Assembly: GCA_029964075.1 (NCBI GenBank)
Contig: CM057148.1
Location: 25,165,916-25,229,915, forward strand
Direction: 5' to 3'
DNA length: 64,000 bases
Source of the DNA: Patiria pectinifera
Lineage: Eukaryota; Echinodermata; Asteroidea; Valvatida; Asterinidae
Shown here: positions 45,701 to 54,500 of the stretch, piece by piece
Layout: the number at the start of each line of letters is the position of its first letter
How positions within the stretch are numbered: position 1 is the stretch's first letter
Program-made: the position numbers and the translations under genes
Notes under the pieces: generated by a model
Seen by the model: only the letters and a program-made list of their open reading frames with translations
Databases searched by the model: none
What the model was told of the DNA's origin: nothing

Positions 45701-46056
45701 TTTGCTTTTGTGTGTCCTCATTGTACACTGGTGTCCTCCATAATTTGCCTTGGTGCCCTTTATCATTTGCCTTGGTGCAATTTCCCCATTCCTTGGTGCT
45801 CCTTGGTACAAAAATTTGAGGAGGTGCGGCAATAGAGGGCACTGTTGTAGCTTCCGTGTTAATTTGAAGGAAAAAAAAAAGGTTGGCGCGCATGATTAAA
45901 ATCGACGCTCGCGCTGACCAGAGACCGAGTATTTTTTTTTTGGGCCTAACAATTGATGTTCTGAAACTTCAAATGTTTGCTGAAACAAAGACATGGCTGA
46001 TAGAGGGCGCTATACCTTACCAATGAGCAGAACTGTTCCCACAGCAAGACCTCCTC
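27625..46056 (-). CDS. ELP4: ELP4 gene, copy 1 (nine exons, 5' end missing)
   Basis: Elongator complex protein 4. Elp4 has a RecA-like fold and, with Elp5 and Elp6, forms the hexameric ring of Elongator, which helps modify wobble uridines (U34) of tRNAs. Nine exons on the minus strand join with agreeing phases into about 340 codons. Diagnostic stretches, in order: GGLAVGTVLLI, EEDTYGSYAQLLLRYFLAEG, MKIAWRYEHLPKH, RFGHFYDLSKSM, LGSPLWGEE, VCVITMPTHL, ELESFAGSEKEKNPVYKEYHG (split), HIKQLPRLNSL, LAFKLKRKKLTIE, LPPELPETVSR and C-terminal KLDF-stop. Human ELP4 is about 424 residues, so roughly 75-80 N-terminal residues are missing, probably in the gap at 46875 or beyond. Introns are filled with transposons. 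No frameshift or internal stop was seen. Confidence 0.95.
27817..28413. mobile_element. MITE with ATATCGTCGGGTC ends (ELP4 intron)
   Basis: Nearly perfect 31-bp terminal repeats start ATATCGTCGGGTCAAAGCAG at the left and end with its complement at the right. The interior repeats AAAAGG-CTTATAAG-like words several times. It lies between ELP4 exons h and i. TSD not clear. Confidence 0.75.
28430..29160. repeat. irregular repeat of GATAATGTAACA-type words
   Basis: Short phrases (GATAATGT, TAGTGTAGTAAC, AAGGTCGTATC) recur in both orientations across the stretch. No regular period. Contains the MITE at 28844-28986. Confidence 0.45.
28844..28986. mobile_element. small MITE with CAGTGGCGGATCCAG ends
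   Basis: CAGTGGCGGATCCAG faces CTGGATCCGCCAATG, flanked by CTCTG on both sides (28839-28843, 28987-28991). 143 bp with a G-run and C-run interior. CAG ends suggest hAT, but only 5 bp of the flank repeats, so superfamily is open. Confidence 0.7.
29209..29315 (-). CDS. ELP4: ELP4 copy 1 exon h
   Basis: 107 nt, acceptor TTTTTGCAG, donor GTGAGT, phases 1/0. Encodes LFHIKQLPRLNSL then DLAFKLKRKKLTIE. Present only once in the window: no counterpart after the gap. Confidence 0.96.
29856..29922. repeat. perfect 31-bp hairpin
   Basis: Two perfectly complementary 31-nt arms (29856-29886, 29892-29922) are separated by 5 nt. Weaker pairing continues outward (GGGAATAAA on both sides). Likely a palindromic MITE core in the ELP4 intron; a hairpin RNA is possible. 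Confidence 0.85.
30203..30414 (-). mobile_element. TTAA element P1, complete copy
   Basis: CCCCATGCGC at the left and GTGCTTAAGGGG at the right lie between TTAA sites (30199-30202, 30415-30418). 212 bp. It provides the intact reference for the interrupted copy at 25445. Confidence 0.75.
30420..32290. repeat. 33/66-bp minisatellite in ELP4 intron (copy 1)
   Basis: Alternating 33-bp units (CCCCTATGACACCCCTCAAA type and CCCCTATGAAAACCCTCATG type) make a 66-bp dimer, regular from about 31000 and degenerate at the edges. Because 33 is a multiple of three, long frames stay open on both strands. These frames are intronic and antisense or sense repeats, not exons. Confidence 0.95.
32396..32504 (-). 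CDS. ELP4: ELP4 copy 1 exon g
   Basis: 109 nt, acceptor TTCTTGCAG, donor GTGAGG, phases 0/1. Encodes DVAVTRRLERLCDTAIELES and FAGSEKEKNPVYKEYHG, matching LSDVVVGLESFIGSERETNP and LYKDYHG. Confidence 0.96.
32663..33172 (+). mobile_element. MITE A in ELP4 intron
   Basis: AGGGAAAATACAACATTTGC ends between TTAA sites (32659-32662, 33173-33176) with the central CCAACGCTGG palindrome. It abuts MITE B, sharing TTAA 33173-33176. Confidence 0.88.
33177..33619 (+). mobile_element. MITE family B, TTAA target site
   Basis: Ends AGGTACAGTCCATCATTTG and complement, TTAA on both sides (33173-33176, 33620-33623). Same family at 34495, 42149, 49253, 50584 and 61529. No ORF. Confidence 0.85.
33715..34330. 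mobile_element. Harbinger-like MITE, CAGCCGATTTCACAAAACG ends
   Basis: CAGCCGATTTCACAAAACG faces its exact complement. TGA lies on both sides, a 3-bp duplication of the PIF/Harbinger kind. 616 bp; open frames on both strands (about 100 codons) have no recognised motif. Confidence 0.7.
34495..35046 (+). mobile_element. MITE B, hairpin-containing copy
   Basis: Ends as in family B, TTAA at 34491-34494 and 35047-35050. At 34850-34882 there is a hairpin with arms TTCCAACGATG and CATCGTTGGAA. It abuts the next element through a single shared TTAA. Confidence 0.85.
35051..35549. mobile_element. TTAA element with CCCTAAC ends next to exon f
   Basis: CCCTAACAACC at the left and GGGGGTTAGGG at the right, between TTAA sites (35047-35050, 35550-35553). 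Internally GTTGGAGTTTGGCAG and TTTGGTACC words repeat irregularly. It ends about 24 nt past the donor of ELP4 exon f. Confidence 0.75.
35578..35769 (-). CDS. ELP4: ELP4 copy 1 exon f
   Basis: 192 nt, acceptor TTTTTAG, donor GTGAGT, phases 0/0. Encodes NRKILRLAVHSLGSPLWGEE and FLHALRALIRNSLAVCVITM through PTHLFT, matching ILRIGIQNLGSPLWGDD and [21 protein letters not shown]. Confidence 0.96.
36346..36430 (-). CDS. ELP4: ELP4 copy 1 exon e
   Basis: 85 nt, acceptor TTTTCCAG, donor GTGGGT, phases 2/0. Encodes VSSPPYRRLFQQMEKHILDG then GFSLLHKQ, matching [20 protein letters not shown]. A transposon absent from copy 2 begins about 37 nt upstream of the acceptor. Confidence 0.93.
36468..37101. mobile_element. 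copy-1-specific insertion upstream of exon e
   Basis: Copy 2 reads AATAACTTAACAAAG without interruption; copy 1 has about 635 bp between AATAACTT and TTAACAAAG. Ends GGGTAGGGG and CATCTGCCC are weak inverted repeats, consistent with a TTAA insertion with a mutated left site. Inside, GGGCGGGACTAAAA plus about 150 bp is tandemly repeated (36475, 36641). The right part is GC-rich around 37010-37080. Confidence 0.75.
37218..37478 (+). mobile_element. MITE A, 3'-truncated by deletion
   Basis: Matches family A up to GCAAGCGATTACTC, including the central palindrome, then jumps to sequence that in copy 2 lies 1.9 kb further on (54836). A deletion in copy 1 removed the rest. Confidence 0.8.
37700..38000 (-). 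mobile_element. tRNA-derived SINE with ATT-repeat tail
   Basis: On the minus strand: A box TGGCCTCGTGG (37979-37989), B box GGTTCGAGTCC (37922-37932), a body with CCCTTGGGCAAGGCACTTTG and GTAAATGGGTACCTG, and a tail of GTAATAATAATA. The body phrase is typical of widespread animal SINEs, but I cannot assign a family without a search. Confidence 0.85.
38062..38297. mobile_element. palindromic element, about 90-bp arms
   Basis: Left arm (GAATGAAAGGTTTGC ... GAACCAGAGGTATAAA) pairs with the right arm almost base for base around a small inner hairpin CGGTCAG/CTGACCG. No ORF, TSD not seen. A second copy is at 55428-55656. Confidence 0.85.
38516..38628 (-). CDS. ELP4: ELP4 copy 1 exon d
   Basis: 113 nt, acceptor TTCTTGTAG after a T-rich tract, donor GTAAGA, phases 0/2. 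Encodes STPSTHRFGHFYDLSKSMPD, matching SSSRFGHYYDASKRMP of the human protein. Confidence 0.93.
38977..39048 (+). tRNA. tRNA-like gene or SINE head (copy 1)
   Basis: A 72-nt cloverleaf can be drawn: acceptor CTCGG/CCGAG plus a wobble pair, D stem GTC/GAC, anticodon stem TCTGC/GCAGG with an 8-nt loop ACTAGAAA, T loop TTCGAGC. A box TGGTCGAGTGG and B box GGTTCGAGCCC are good, and a T6 run follows at once. The 8-nt anticodon loop, mispaired T stem here and first-pair mismatch argue for a pseudogene or SINE. Copy 2 has an intact T stem. Confidence 0.45.
39230..39535. repeat. dispersed repeat E with CAGTC-rich sequence
   Basis: About 39390-39535 matches the reverse complement of 46140-46320 (CTGGGAGCTCTCAACTGTT, GGCTTATCAATCACC, AAAGCATAGCTG). 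CAGTCA words are frequent. No coding potential seen. Confidence 0.6.
39536..40080. mobile_element. copy-1-specific TIR element, 9-bp TSD
   Basis: TTCGCTCGTACCCCCCGCCC and its complement bound 545 bp; the inverted repeats run for about 48 bp. Flanks are a perfect 9-bp repeat GTCACTTGA (39527-39535, 40081-40089). Copy 2 has this 9-mer once (about 59270), the empty site. Nine-base TSDs are typical of Mutator-like elements. A 90-codon frame from 39817 (with CAHCLNCG) runs out through the right end. Confidence 0.88.
40272..40690. repeat. two 209-bp tandem units
   Basis: CACTACTTGTAGCCTAGATT starts at 40272 and 40481. Each unit contains a G-run and the left end of the Harbinger-like MITE. The corresponding region of copy 2 has three units. 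Confidence 0.85.
40601..40966 (+). mobile_element. Harbinger-like MITE, GGCCAAAA ends
   Basis: GGCCAAAAAAAAATAATATT then CGGTCTCTGGTCAG on the left, with the complement CTGACCAGAGACCG on the right. TTA on both sides. 366 bp. GGCC ends and a TWA target duplication fit PIF/Harbinger. Confidence 0.8.
41326..41842 (+). mobile_element. MITE A, plus orientation, copy-1-specific site
   Basis: Between TTAA sites (41322-41325, 41843-41846). In copy 2 this TTAA (TTTTTTTTAAGCATGG) is empty, while a MITE A of opposite orientation occupies a neighbouring TTAA. Confidence 0.92.
41983..42114 (-). CDS. ELP4: ELP4 copy 1 exon c
   Basis: 132 nt, acceptor TTTCAG, donor GTGAGT, phases 0/0. Begins NLPCPVEDD (ELPAPLLDD in human) and ends MKIAWRYEHLPKHQ. 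The linker between is poorly conserved, as usual in this family. Confidence 0.95.
42149..42651 (-). mobile_element. MITE B in ELP4 intron
   Basis: AGCCAGAGTCCATCATTTGC and GGACTTTACTG ends between TTAA sites. The centre holds an 18-bp palindrome GTGCTTCTTAAGAAGCAC where other copies have a different hairpin. Confidence 0.8.
42790..43163. mobile_element. TIR element with TATCACGACCAA ends
   Basis: TATCACGACCAATCAATATC faces GATATTGGTTGGTCGTGATA, and similarity extends about 55 bp (GTCAG-AACAACGT). Just left, a 16-bp unit ATAACCCGCCACCGCG is tandemly repeated, and TGGCCTCGTGG (about 42698) is a relic A box. TSD unclear. Confidence 0.7.
43364..43919. mobile_element. copy-1-specific foldback, 9-bp TSD
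   Basis: Inverted arms of about 145 bp start TAGCCCGACTGCGTCTGGCC and are flanked by GATAAAGGT (43355-43363, 43920-43928). Copy 2 has the empty site GCTAAAGGT near 62733. Long arms and a 9-bp TSD fit a Mutator-like foldback. It lies about 50 nt downstream of ELP4 exon b. Confidence 0.9.
43975..44096 (-). CDS. ELP4: ELP4 copy 1 exon b
   Basis: 122 nt, acceptor GAAG, donor GTATGT, phases 1/0. Encodes EEDTYGSYAQLLLRYFLAEG followed by VMTGHSLFVASADDKPQTIL, one of the best conserved parts of ELP4. Confidence 0.95.
44137..44893. mobile_element. Tigger/pogo-like non-autonomous element (copy 1)
   Basis: CAGTAAACTCCGGCTAAACC and complement as ends, TA on both sides (44135-44136, 44894-44895). The interior shares ACTTGAGCGA and GACTTA words with the ends. 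TA target and CAGT ends fit the pogo branch of Tc1/mariner. No transposase frame. It begins about 40 nt upstream of ELP4 exon b. Confidence 0.8.
45563..45946 (+). mobile_element. Harbinger-like MITE, second copy
   Basis: Same family as 40601-40966 (GGCCAAAA, CGGTTTCTGGTCAGACCG, CTGACCAGAGACCGAG). Flanks read TTA and TAA, so the target duplication is not perfect. Lies just downstream of ELP4 exon a. Confidence 0.75.
46021..46056 (-). CDS. ELP4: ELP4 copy 1 exon a (GGLAVG)
   Basis: 36-nt exon, acceptor TAG, donor GTAAGG, phases 1/1. Encodes GGLAVGTVLLI, matching the glycine-rich loop of ELP4 after LLG. First exon visible in the window; its upstream partner was not found between 46057 and the gap. 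Confidence 0.85.
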
Positions 46057-46139
46057 CTACACATAAACAATACAGGAAACAAACAAGCGCAAACAGTTTT
46101 ATTAACCCTCTTATGCAAACATACATTTTGTGCCAAGTA

Positions 46140-46320
46140 CATAAAGTCAAAATCAATCACTTTTCAACAGTTAAGAACTCCCAGCCTACACAAAGCGGGA
46201 TTGACTGGCAGTGACTGTTTATGTAACTTGATACAGCTATGCTTTGGCTGGGGGTGATTGATAAGCCAGCTGTGCCCACAACTTGCCTGCTTTTTCGTCT
46301 GGTGCGTTGTCATGGAAAGC
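46140..46320. repeat. dispersed repeat E, inverted copy
   Basis: Reverse complement matches 39390-39535 through CCAGTCAATC, GGCTGGGAG, AAAGCATAGCTG and GGCTTATCAATCACC. Confidence 0.65.
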
Positions 46321-46361
46321 AATCTTGTTGTCTTGCTTTCCGCAACAACGCACCAGATGAA
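46295..46361. repeat. imperfect hairpin, about 30-bp arms
   Basis: TCGTCTGGTGCGTTGTCATG opposes CAACAACGCACCAGATG with a few mismatches and a short loop near TGTTGTC. Size is miRNA-precursor-like but a small palindromic element is equally likely. Confidence 0.6.
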
Positions 46362-46874
46362 AACTGAACCCACTTGCAGCGCCTGAAAGCGGTGTGGTAC
46401 CCAAATACATCGCGCGCGCAGATTTTTTTGGATGTCATCACGTGATGCATGCATTTACATCATGCATCATTAACAAAACAAAGTCATGAAAGTGGATGAC
46501 AGCTGTTGGAACTGGCATTTTTTTACGGACAATCCACCAAAATCGTCAAGATTTTTCACATTTTTTTTGGTGGTCTGTTTCGAGTCGATCATTAGTCGAC
46601 TGCTGAGTGAATGTATGACTACGACTAGAGTATGAGGTATGCTGTATGTAAATGAAATCTGGGGTGAGATATTTAGAGGTGAAAATGGACAATTTTCGAG
46701 AGGCCATTATTTTAGGGTCTCTTGCTACCACACGCTTACAACTAGGTTATGCCTCCAGCACTTCATGTGAATGAATATGCATGAGCATGTCAGCTGGAGT
46801 TACCATGGTATACCAGTTACTCAACATGCTCAAGTTAAGGAAAGGGGTCCTAAAATGGTAAGTATCACCAATAT

Positions 46875-47374
46875 NNNNNNNNNNNNNNNNNNNNNNNNNN
46901 NNNNNNNNNNNNNNNNNNNNNNNNNNNNNNNNNNNNNNNNNNNNNNNNNNNNNNNNNNNNNNNNNNNNNNNNNNNNNNNNNNNNNNNNNNNNNNNNNNNN
47001 NNNNNNNNNNNNNNNNNNNNNNNNNNNNNNNNNNNNNNNNNNNNNNNNNNNNNNNNNNNNNNNNNNNNNNNNNNNNNNNNNNNNNNNNNNNNNNNNNNNN
47101 NNNNNNNNNNNNNNNNNNNNNNNNNNNNNNNNNNNNNNNNNNNNNNNNNNNNNNNNNNNNNNNNNNNNNNNNNNNNNNNNNNNNNNNNNNNNNNNNNNNN
47201 NNNNNNNNNNNNNNNNNNNNNNNNNNNNNNNNNNNNNNNNNNNNNNNNNNNNNNNNNNNNNNNNNNNNNNNNNNNNNNNNNNNNNNNNNNNNNNNNNNNN
47301 NNNNNNNNNNNNNNNNNNNNNNNNNNNNNNNNNNNNNNNNNNNNNNNNNNNNNNNNNNNNNNNNNNNNNNNNNN
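46875..47374. other. 500-N assembly gap
   Basis: Exactly 500 N, a placeholder of unknown true length. Sequence to the right opens in the ELP4 intronic minisatellite, i.e. re-enters earlier sequence. Confidence 1.
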
Positions 47375-48378
47375 CCCTCAAACCATGAACTTACACTCCT
47401 CTGATAACCCTCATGCCCTGAACTTGCACCGTATGAAACCCCTCAAATCATGAACTTACACCCCTATGAAAACCCTCATGCCCTGAACTTGCACCCCTAT
47501 GACACCCCTCAAACCATGAACTTACACCCCTATGAAATCCCTCATGCCCTGAACTTGCACCCCTATGACACCCCTCAAACCATGAACTTACACCCCTATG
47601 AAATCCCTCATGCCCTGAACTTGCACCCCTATGACACCCCTCAAACCATGAACTTACACCCCTATGAAATCCCTCATGCCCTGAACTTGCACCCCTATGA
47701 CACCCCTCAAACCATGAACGTACACCCCTAAGAAAACCCTCATGCCCTGAACTTGCACCCCTATGACACCCCTCAAAACCATGAACTAACACCCTATGAA
47801 AACCCTCATGCCTTGAACTTGCACCCCTATGACACCCCTCAAACCATGAACTTACACCCCTATGAAAACCCTCATGCCCTGAACTTGCACCCCTATGACA
47901 CCCCTCAAACCATGAACTTACACCCTATGAAAATCCTCATGCCCTGAACTTGCACCCCTATGACACCCCTCAAACCATGAACTTACACCCCTATGAAAAC
48001 CCTCATGCCCTAAACTTGCACCCCTATGACACCCCTCAAACCATGAACTTGCCCCCTATTAAAACCCTCATTCCCTGAACTTGGACCCCGATGACACCCC
48101 TCAAACCATGAACTTACACCCTATAAAAACCCTCATGCCCTGAACTTGCACCCCTATGACTGTCATGACACCCCTCAAACCATGAACCTACACCCTCATG
48201 CCCTGAATTTGCACCCCTATGACACCCCTTAAACCATGAACTTACACCCTCATGCCCTGAATTTGCACCCCTATGACACCCCTTAAACCATGAACTTACA
48301 CCCTCTATGACACCCCTCAAACCATGAACTTACACCCATATGAAAACCCTCATGCCCTGAACTTGCATCCCTGTGACA
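47375..48378. repeat. 33/66-bp minisatellite, copy 2 (cut by gap)
   Basis: Same units as 30420-32290. Starts at the gap edge, so its full length is unknown. Confidence 0.95.
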
Positions 48379-48481
48379 CCCCTCAACCCCTTATTGAACT
48401 TGTACCCCAATGCTACCCCTCCACCCACGAGCTTGCCCCCTATGCCACCCTTCCACCCATAAGCTTGCACCCGTTCCTCAC

Positions 48482-48590
48482 CATGATACTCCTTGTATAC
48501 AGGATTCTTTTCCTTCTCTGATCCAGCGAATGATTCCAACTCGATGGCCGTGTCGCACAATCTCTCCAATCTTCTTGTCACAGCTACATC
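48482..48590 (-). CDS. ELP4: ELP4 copy 2 exon g
   Basis: 109 nt, phases 0/1, same peptide as copy 1 (one silent change). Confidence 0.94.
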
Positions 48591-51500
48591 CTGCAAGAAA
48601 TAGAAATATAAACAAATCAGAAATGACAGCAATCTTTGTCATCTGTGTGTATCAATCTTCGTCATCAGTGTTATCAACATGGCCCATTTACGCTGGAAAC
48701 ATGACCTTATATCATACATGCATTTGACGACAGACAACGTACACCCTGAAAGGGAAAATACAACATTTGCAAACATCAAAAAATAAAACTACCAAATCAT
48801 TTTGAAATACCTTGTTGGACTGTTAGTGAATGACAGTGTAAAGCATCCTGTAAAATCATGGCACCTGGTATACTGTCATTTTCAAGAAAAGTGGTATTTT
48901 TGTATCAATTTCCAACGCTGGTTGGAAAAAACTGGCTTTTTTTTCAAATACTGGCCCCAATTGACCATCGCACTTGTTTGCAATCCATTACACACCTATG
49001 AACGGGTACAAGCCAGCTAGACTGGTTCCCTGACCTTAAAATTCCCCAATGTATGTAAACTGCTGTTTCTTCTTATATGGAGTCAGGGAACCAGACTACA
49101 GGAAAATGATTGTTTTTCTTGGTTTTTATAGCATTTTCGAACCCAAAACCTCAAAAAAGTCAGTGTAACTATATTTGCTATATATTTCCAACCCCCCAAT
49201 TCCATCTATTTCTGAAAATTACAGCAAAAGCAAATGATGTATATTCCTTTAAAGGTACAGTCCATCATTTGTATTTTGTGCATTTTGTTCGTTTGAAGCA
49301 ACAAAAGTGCTCAAAATCTATAGAAGAGTGCTTAACAACTAACCTAATGAAGTTTTAGCTCTGTGATGAATGCTGTATATTCCGAGACAATATTCTAGGA
49401 TCTTGATTTCAAATCAAAAGTTGCTGAGTCATGTTTTGAATTGGGCCTGAATTCAGCATCCGAGACACGTTCTCAATGAGCCGATTGCAGCTAAGATATG
49501 TCGCGACTATCGCGTACCGACGAATTATAGCAACTGCGCGCACGTGTGTGTCAAGTCAATGCTTGTGCCCGCTTCGCCGAATTATAATAATTTCACACGG
49601 TGTTTAGTCCCATTACTATCTTCAAACCAAGTATGCTTTTCAACAATAGTTACGTCAGTTACTTTTTTGATAGCTGCAAATAATGGACTGTAGCTTTAAA
49701 CTTTCTGGAATTCTATTGGTTTAAATGCGTCATGCTGAATCTTCCTTAACTGTAGTCTTATTGGCGTAGTTCACAAGTACGTGTCTATGAGCAGCCGATT
49801 TCACAAAACGATACGTAACTTACGACATGCGTGGGACTAACGCAACAATAAACACAATAAACTTACGATCGATTTCACAAAACTTGGCGAAGCTGCGCGA
49901 CGGTTTAAATAATCTAAACATCTTGGACGAGGATAATAACAACATTTACGACGGCCTTTTGTGTATGATTTTGTTTGCTCATGACACAGTCGTTGAATCA
50001 CCCCTGCCCACCATTTTGAAAATAATTTTGTCTGACTTTCTTCGGAATCACGGGGCAACTCTAAAAACTTTGTCACAATTAAAAATAGCAAATTTGTTTA
50101 CTTCAAACACAAAGCTGTGAGTGTCTTGTTCTCTTGTATCAACCTTGATGAGTTGGGTAATAACACATAAACAGGCTCCACGACGCTCATGATTTACTGG
50201 TAATGATAGGTCCTTTCAGCTCAGTCGCTACGCCCACAACTTATGCCACTTAAAATGATTGCACAAGCTACACCATAATTTGTAGCGCAAATATGACAAT
50301 GAAACTTTCTTGAAATTGTCATAACTGAAATGTTGCGTAGCGTGAAATGTTGCTCAACTTGTGCAATAAACTGTGGCGCAAGTGGACTTATGCCATTGCG
50401 TAGCGTTTTGTGAAACAGACTGCTGAATATAGATCTAATGGTTCGCATGTGGCTATATACATGTAATTGAGTTGACCTCATGTCAAAGGTCAAGAGGACA
50501 ACCATGTGCCCACTGTTCTCAGACTCTATAACTGACAGAAATAATAAAGTGATGCCATATTCAAACTGACGTGACCGGTTTAAAGATACAGTCCATCATT
50601 TGGAATTTGTGCATTTTTTTTGTTTGAAGCAACAAAAGTGCTCAAAATCTAAAGGGTGCTGAACAACTAACCTGATGATTTTTCAGCTCAGCTTCAGCTG
50701 TGTATTCCGAGAAAAACAGCATTCTAGGATCTCTATTTCAAATCAAAAGTTGCTGAGTCATGTTTTGAATTGGGCCTGAATTCAGCGTTCGAGACACGTA
50801 CGTTCTCATTAAGCCGATTGCAGCTACGTGATGTGGCGCGCCGATCCGACTAATTACAGCAACCGTGCACACGTGTGCATCGTGTCAACCCCTTGCCTGC
50901 ACTTTGCCGAATAAAAAAAAAGAACTACTAACGGAAATTTCCAACGATGCGTCTTGAGACCCATCGTTGGAATGGCCTTCTTTTGTTGATTTCTTCAAAA
51001 TGACAGCTTGCCAGAAAGAATAATTTCACAGGGAGTTTAGTCCCCTTACTATCTTTCAACCAAGTACGCTTTTCAACAATAATTACATGGACGACAGTTA
51101 CTTTTTGGATAGCTGCAAATGATGTACTGTAGCTTTAACCCTAACAACCCTGAGCCCATCAAGCTCCAACAGCGGGTTTTGCTTGATTTTGGCAGGGTTG
51201 GTACCGAACACTGGCCAGTTGGTGTTGGACTTTGATTGACTGGGTACCAAAGGCCCAGGGAGACCCTGTTGAATTTTGTGAGGTTCGGGGCAGAAGGGCA
51301 TGAGATTTGTGAACACGTTGGAGTTCACTGGCATTTCTTCGTGGGTATGCTCACCCACGGTCCTCAGCACAGCTTGTGGTCAAATGTGCATGTACATATT
51401 GCTTTATTTTGTTAGGTTTGGTACCATCCCTATCCAAACACTCGACAATGCATAGGCCCATCCATACCATGTCAATCAAACTCCAACAGTTGGAGTTTGG

Positions 51501-54500
51501 CAGGTTTAGTACTGTTCCCCGTACAAGGCCTGTTGGAGTTTGGCAGTTTTGGTACCAGTGCTTACAGACCTGTATGCAGCTGTTGAAATTTGTTAGGTTT
51601 GGTATCCTTTCTAGTGCAAGAGCCTAGGGGGTTAGGGTTAAATGGCAACAGCAATCAATACTCACAGTAAATAAATGTGTTGGCATAGTGATGACACACA
51701 CGGCTAGTGAGTTTCGGATCAAGGCGCGTAGCGCATGTAGGAACTGACACAACTCCGCCCCCTGATGTCTATCACGCTGAGTTGTGGATAGCTCCTCCCC
51801 CCAAAGGGGTGAGCCCAAGGAGTGCACGGCAAGTCTTAAGATCTTTCTATTACAGGACTGGAAAAAAAAAAATAATAAAAAAAATTAGAGTTAACTTTTT
51901 GTGGGCTTTTCTCTACTTATGGCCACCAAGGATTCCTACAATATTTGAAAATCCAAGGGGATCCAAAATATGCCCACAAAATCCTTTGCCTCAAACCTTG
52001 ATGGCAAAACCCCTACCAGCAATTACAGTTTAGATAAATACTACAGGGTGAGTAACAAAAAAAACCGAAACCCAAATGGCAGGACCAATACTTGAATGAC
52101 GTTTTGCCTGTAGCACTTTCAAAATCTAGAACATGAAAGCCAAATTGATAATCTTTCGTTTAGTACAAGAATCATTCAAATCATTCACGTACTTTTCAAG
52201 TTATGGAATTTTGAACACAAACGCCGTTTTCAAGTTCTGTCCACAGATCACAAAAAAGGGTAAGTGTTCTTTCAGCAAAACGAAAACAATTCACATAGGG
52301 ATATGTGCATTGTTTTCGTTTTGCTGAAAGAACACATAATTGTTTTGTGATGCGTGGACAGATTTTGGTGTTGGTGTTCAAAATTCCATAACAACATGGT
52401 AGTTTGGGTCAGTATCATTATTTCAACCCACCTGTTTGTGTAATAAACTAAAGCCTCCATCCAAAACCTGCTTTTCCATCTGCTGAAATAACCGCCGGTA
52501 TGGTGGAGAAGAAACACTGAAAAAGAAAATCCAAACGATAACAAAAATAACTTAACAAAGTTATACATTTTGACAAATTGTTTTTATTGAAAGGCAAAAG
52601 AACTATAGCCTTGTTTACACTGTCAAAAAAGTTACTAGATGTATGGCCACATTTTGGAGTATACATCTGCAAACATCAAAAAACAAAACTACCAAATTAT
52701 TACGAAAAACCTTACTGGACTCTTAGTGAATGACAGTCTAATTTAAGCATCCTGTAAAATCATGGCACCTGGTGTGCTGTCATTTTCAAGAAAAGTGGTA
52801 TTTTGTATCAATTTCCAACGCTGGTCTGCTGACCAGCATTTAAAAAACTGGCTTTGTTTTCAAATACTGCCCCCAATTCACCATAGTTAGTTAGTCTGAA
52901 TTTTGCTTGCAGGCAATTACTCATCTATGAACGAGTACAAACCAGCTAAGCTAGTTTCCTGACCTTACAATTCCCAGACGTCTATAAATTGCTATATTTC
53001 AATTTAAGTGGGGTCAGGAACCAGACTACAGGAACATGATTGTTTTTCTTGGTTTTTCCAGCATCTACGGCCACAAAACTTTAAACAAGTCAGTCTAACA
53101 ATATTTGCTGTAAAATACGCATCCCCCTCAAATCCACCCATTTCTAGCCTTGGTCAAGGCGCTAGTTGTTATTCATCCGGCCGTAGCGCGGTAAACGATA
53201 TCTTCGCTAGCGCTAGCATGCAGTCATAATGTCTATTCATGCAGTGCATTAAAAATACAGCGCGAACAGCGACCTCACGCGGCCACTATTTTTATGCAAA
53301 TCAGTTGGACCCAATCTAACGCCTTGGTTCAATCGTCCATGTGAGGTTTTGGGGGTGGTGCTCATTATGTTAATAGCCTTAGCTGACCTTAAATGTCGTT
53401 TTCTTATTGGTCGATCGTTGCGTGGAAACTTGCATAGTGAAACGTGGCATCGTACATAATCCACACACGTACACGTTGTGTGTCTCTGCACACGGCACCA
53501 ATGCACAAAAACTGTGGTTCCTGTCACGTCCGCCAAAGGCGAATAGCTGCAAATAATTTGATGACGTCCGGATTTACCAAGGTGTGATTGGACACTCCAC
53601 ATATTAGCCCCGCCTACACTTATCTGTATTCGCATACGAGGTCGTGCGCTAGAAATCCAGCGCAAAATAAAGAAAAACATAAGCTTTTGCCGACGATTAA
53701 ACCAAGGCGCTAGATTGGGTCCAACTGATTTGCATAGAAATGGTGGCCGCGTGAGGTCGCTGTTCGCACTGTATTTTTAATGCACCGCATGCATAGCGCT
53801 AGCGAGGATATCGTTTACTGCGCTACGGCCGGGATGAATAACAACTAGCGCCTTGACCAAGGCTAACCCATTTCTAAAATTTACAGCAAATGCTGTATAT
53901 TACCTTTAGCGGGGTGAGGATTACGCAAGTCTAATTCAGTAATTCAGTCAGTCGCCCCCAGTTCCAGCAGGCGTTCCAGAGTCGAACCAAATAGATTAGG
54001 AGCGACTCCAGGTCGACCTTATTAGAATTTTCGTTTCAGACAGGCGAACTTAATACATTGGAGTATTGTGTACAAATCAACAAACACGGGATCTTAGCAA
54101 CCAACCGGCATTGTGCAGCGTTGATGCATGGGCTGCGTGCGGGTTCCTTCACTACGCAAACGCCTGGCCGTGTACTACGTAATCGATGCTGATTGAGAGC
54201 GTACTGTGCGAAGTGCGCGCGTATCGAAGAAGACAGCTAGCGGGTACGTCATGTGCGCTCGTGTTATCTCTTGCACGTCACGCCACGTACGAACAAGCTG
54301 TATTTCAAGACTACACCATGCCTGTACAAATGGATCCTGGAAGTCTCCGTTTTCCGCTTTAAAAAAATGTATCTTGTGTTGTATTGGGGCGACAGTGGGA
54401 CGTGCATTTATGGTAAGTTTTTGCTCTGAAACACGACATCGAAATCTGTGTTTGAAAGGATTAAATCTGCATATAAAGGAAAACTTTTTTAATTATAAGC

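Noticed and set aside
46771..47388. Open frames across the N gap
   Set aside because: Made of N; no information.
47450..47947. HPYENPHALNLHPYDTPQ repeat protein and its antisense GCHRGASSGHEGF counterpart
   Set aside because: 33-bp minisatellite inside an ELP4 intron; open in both strands only because the unit is a multiple of three.
53249..53680. 143-codon minus-strand fr ame in the foldback at 53145-53865
   Set aside because: Overlaps the inverted arms, no recognised domain, and the arm copy does not preserve it as protein.
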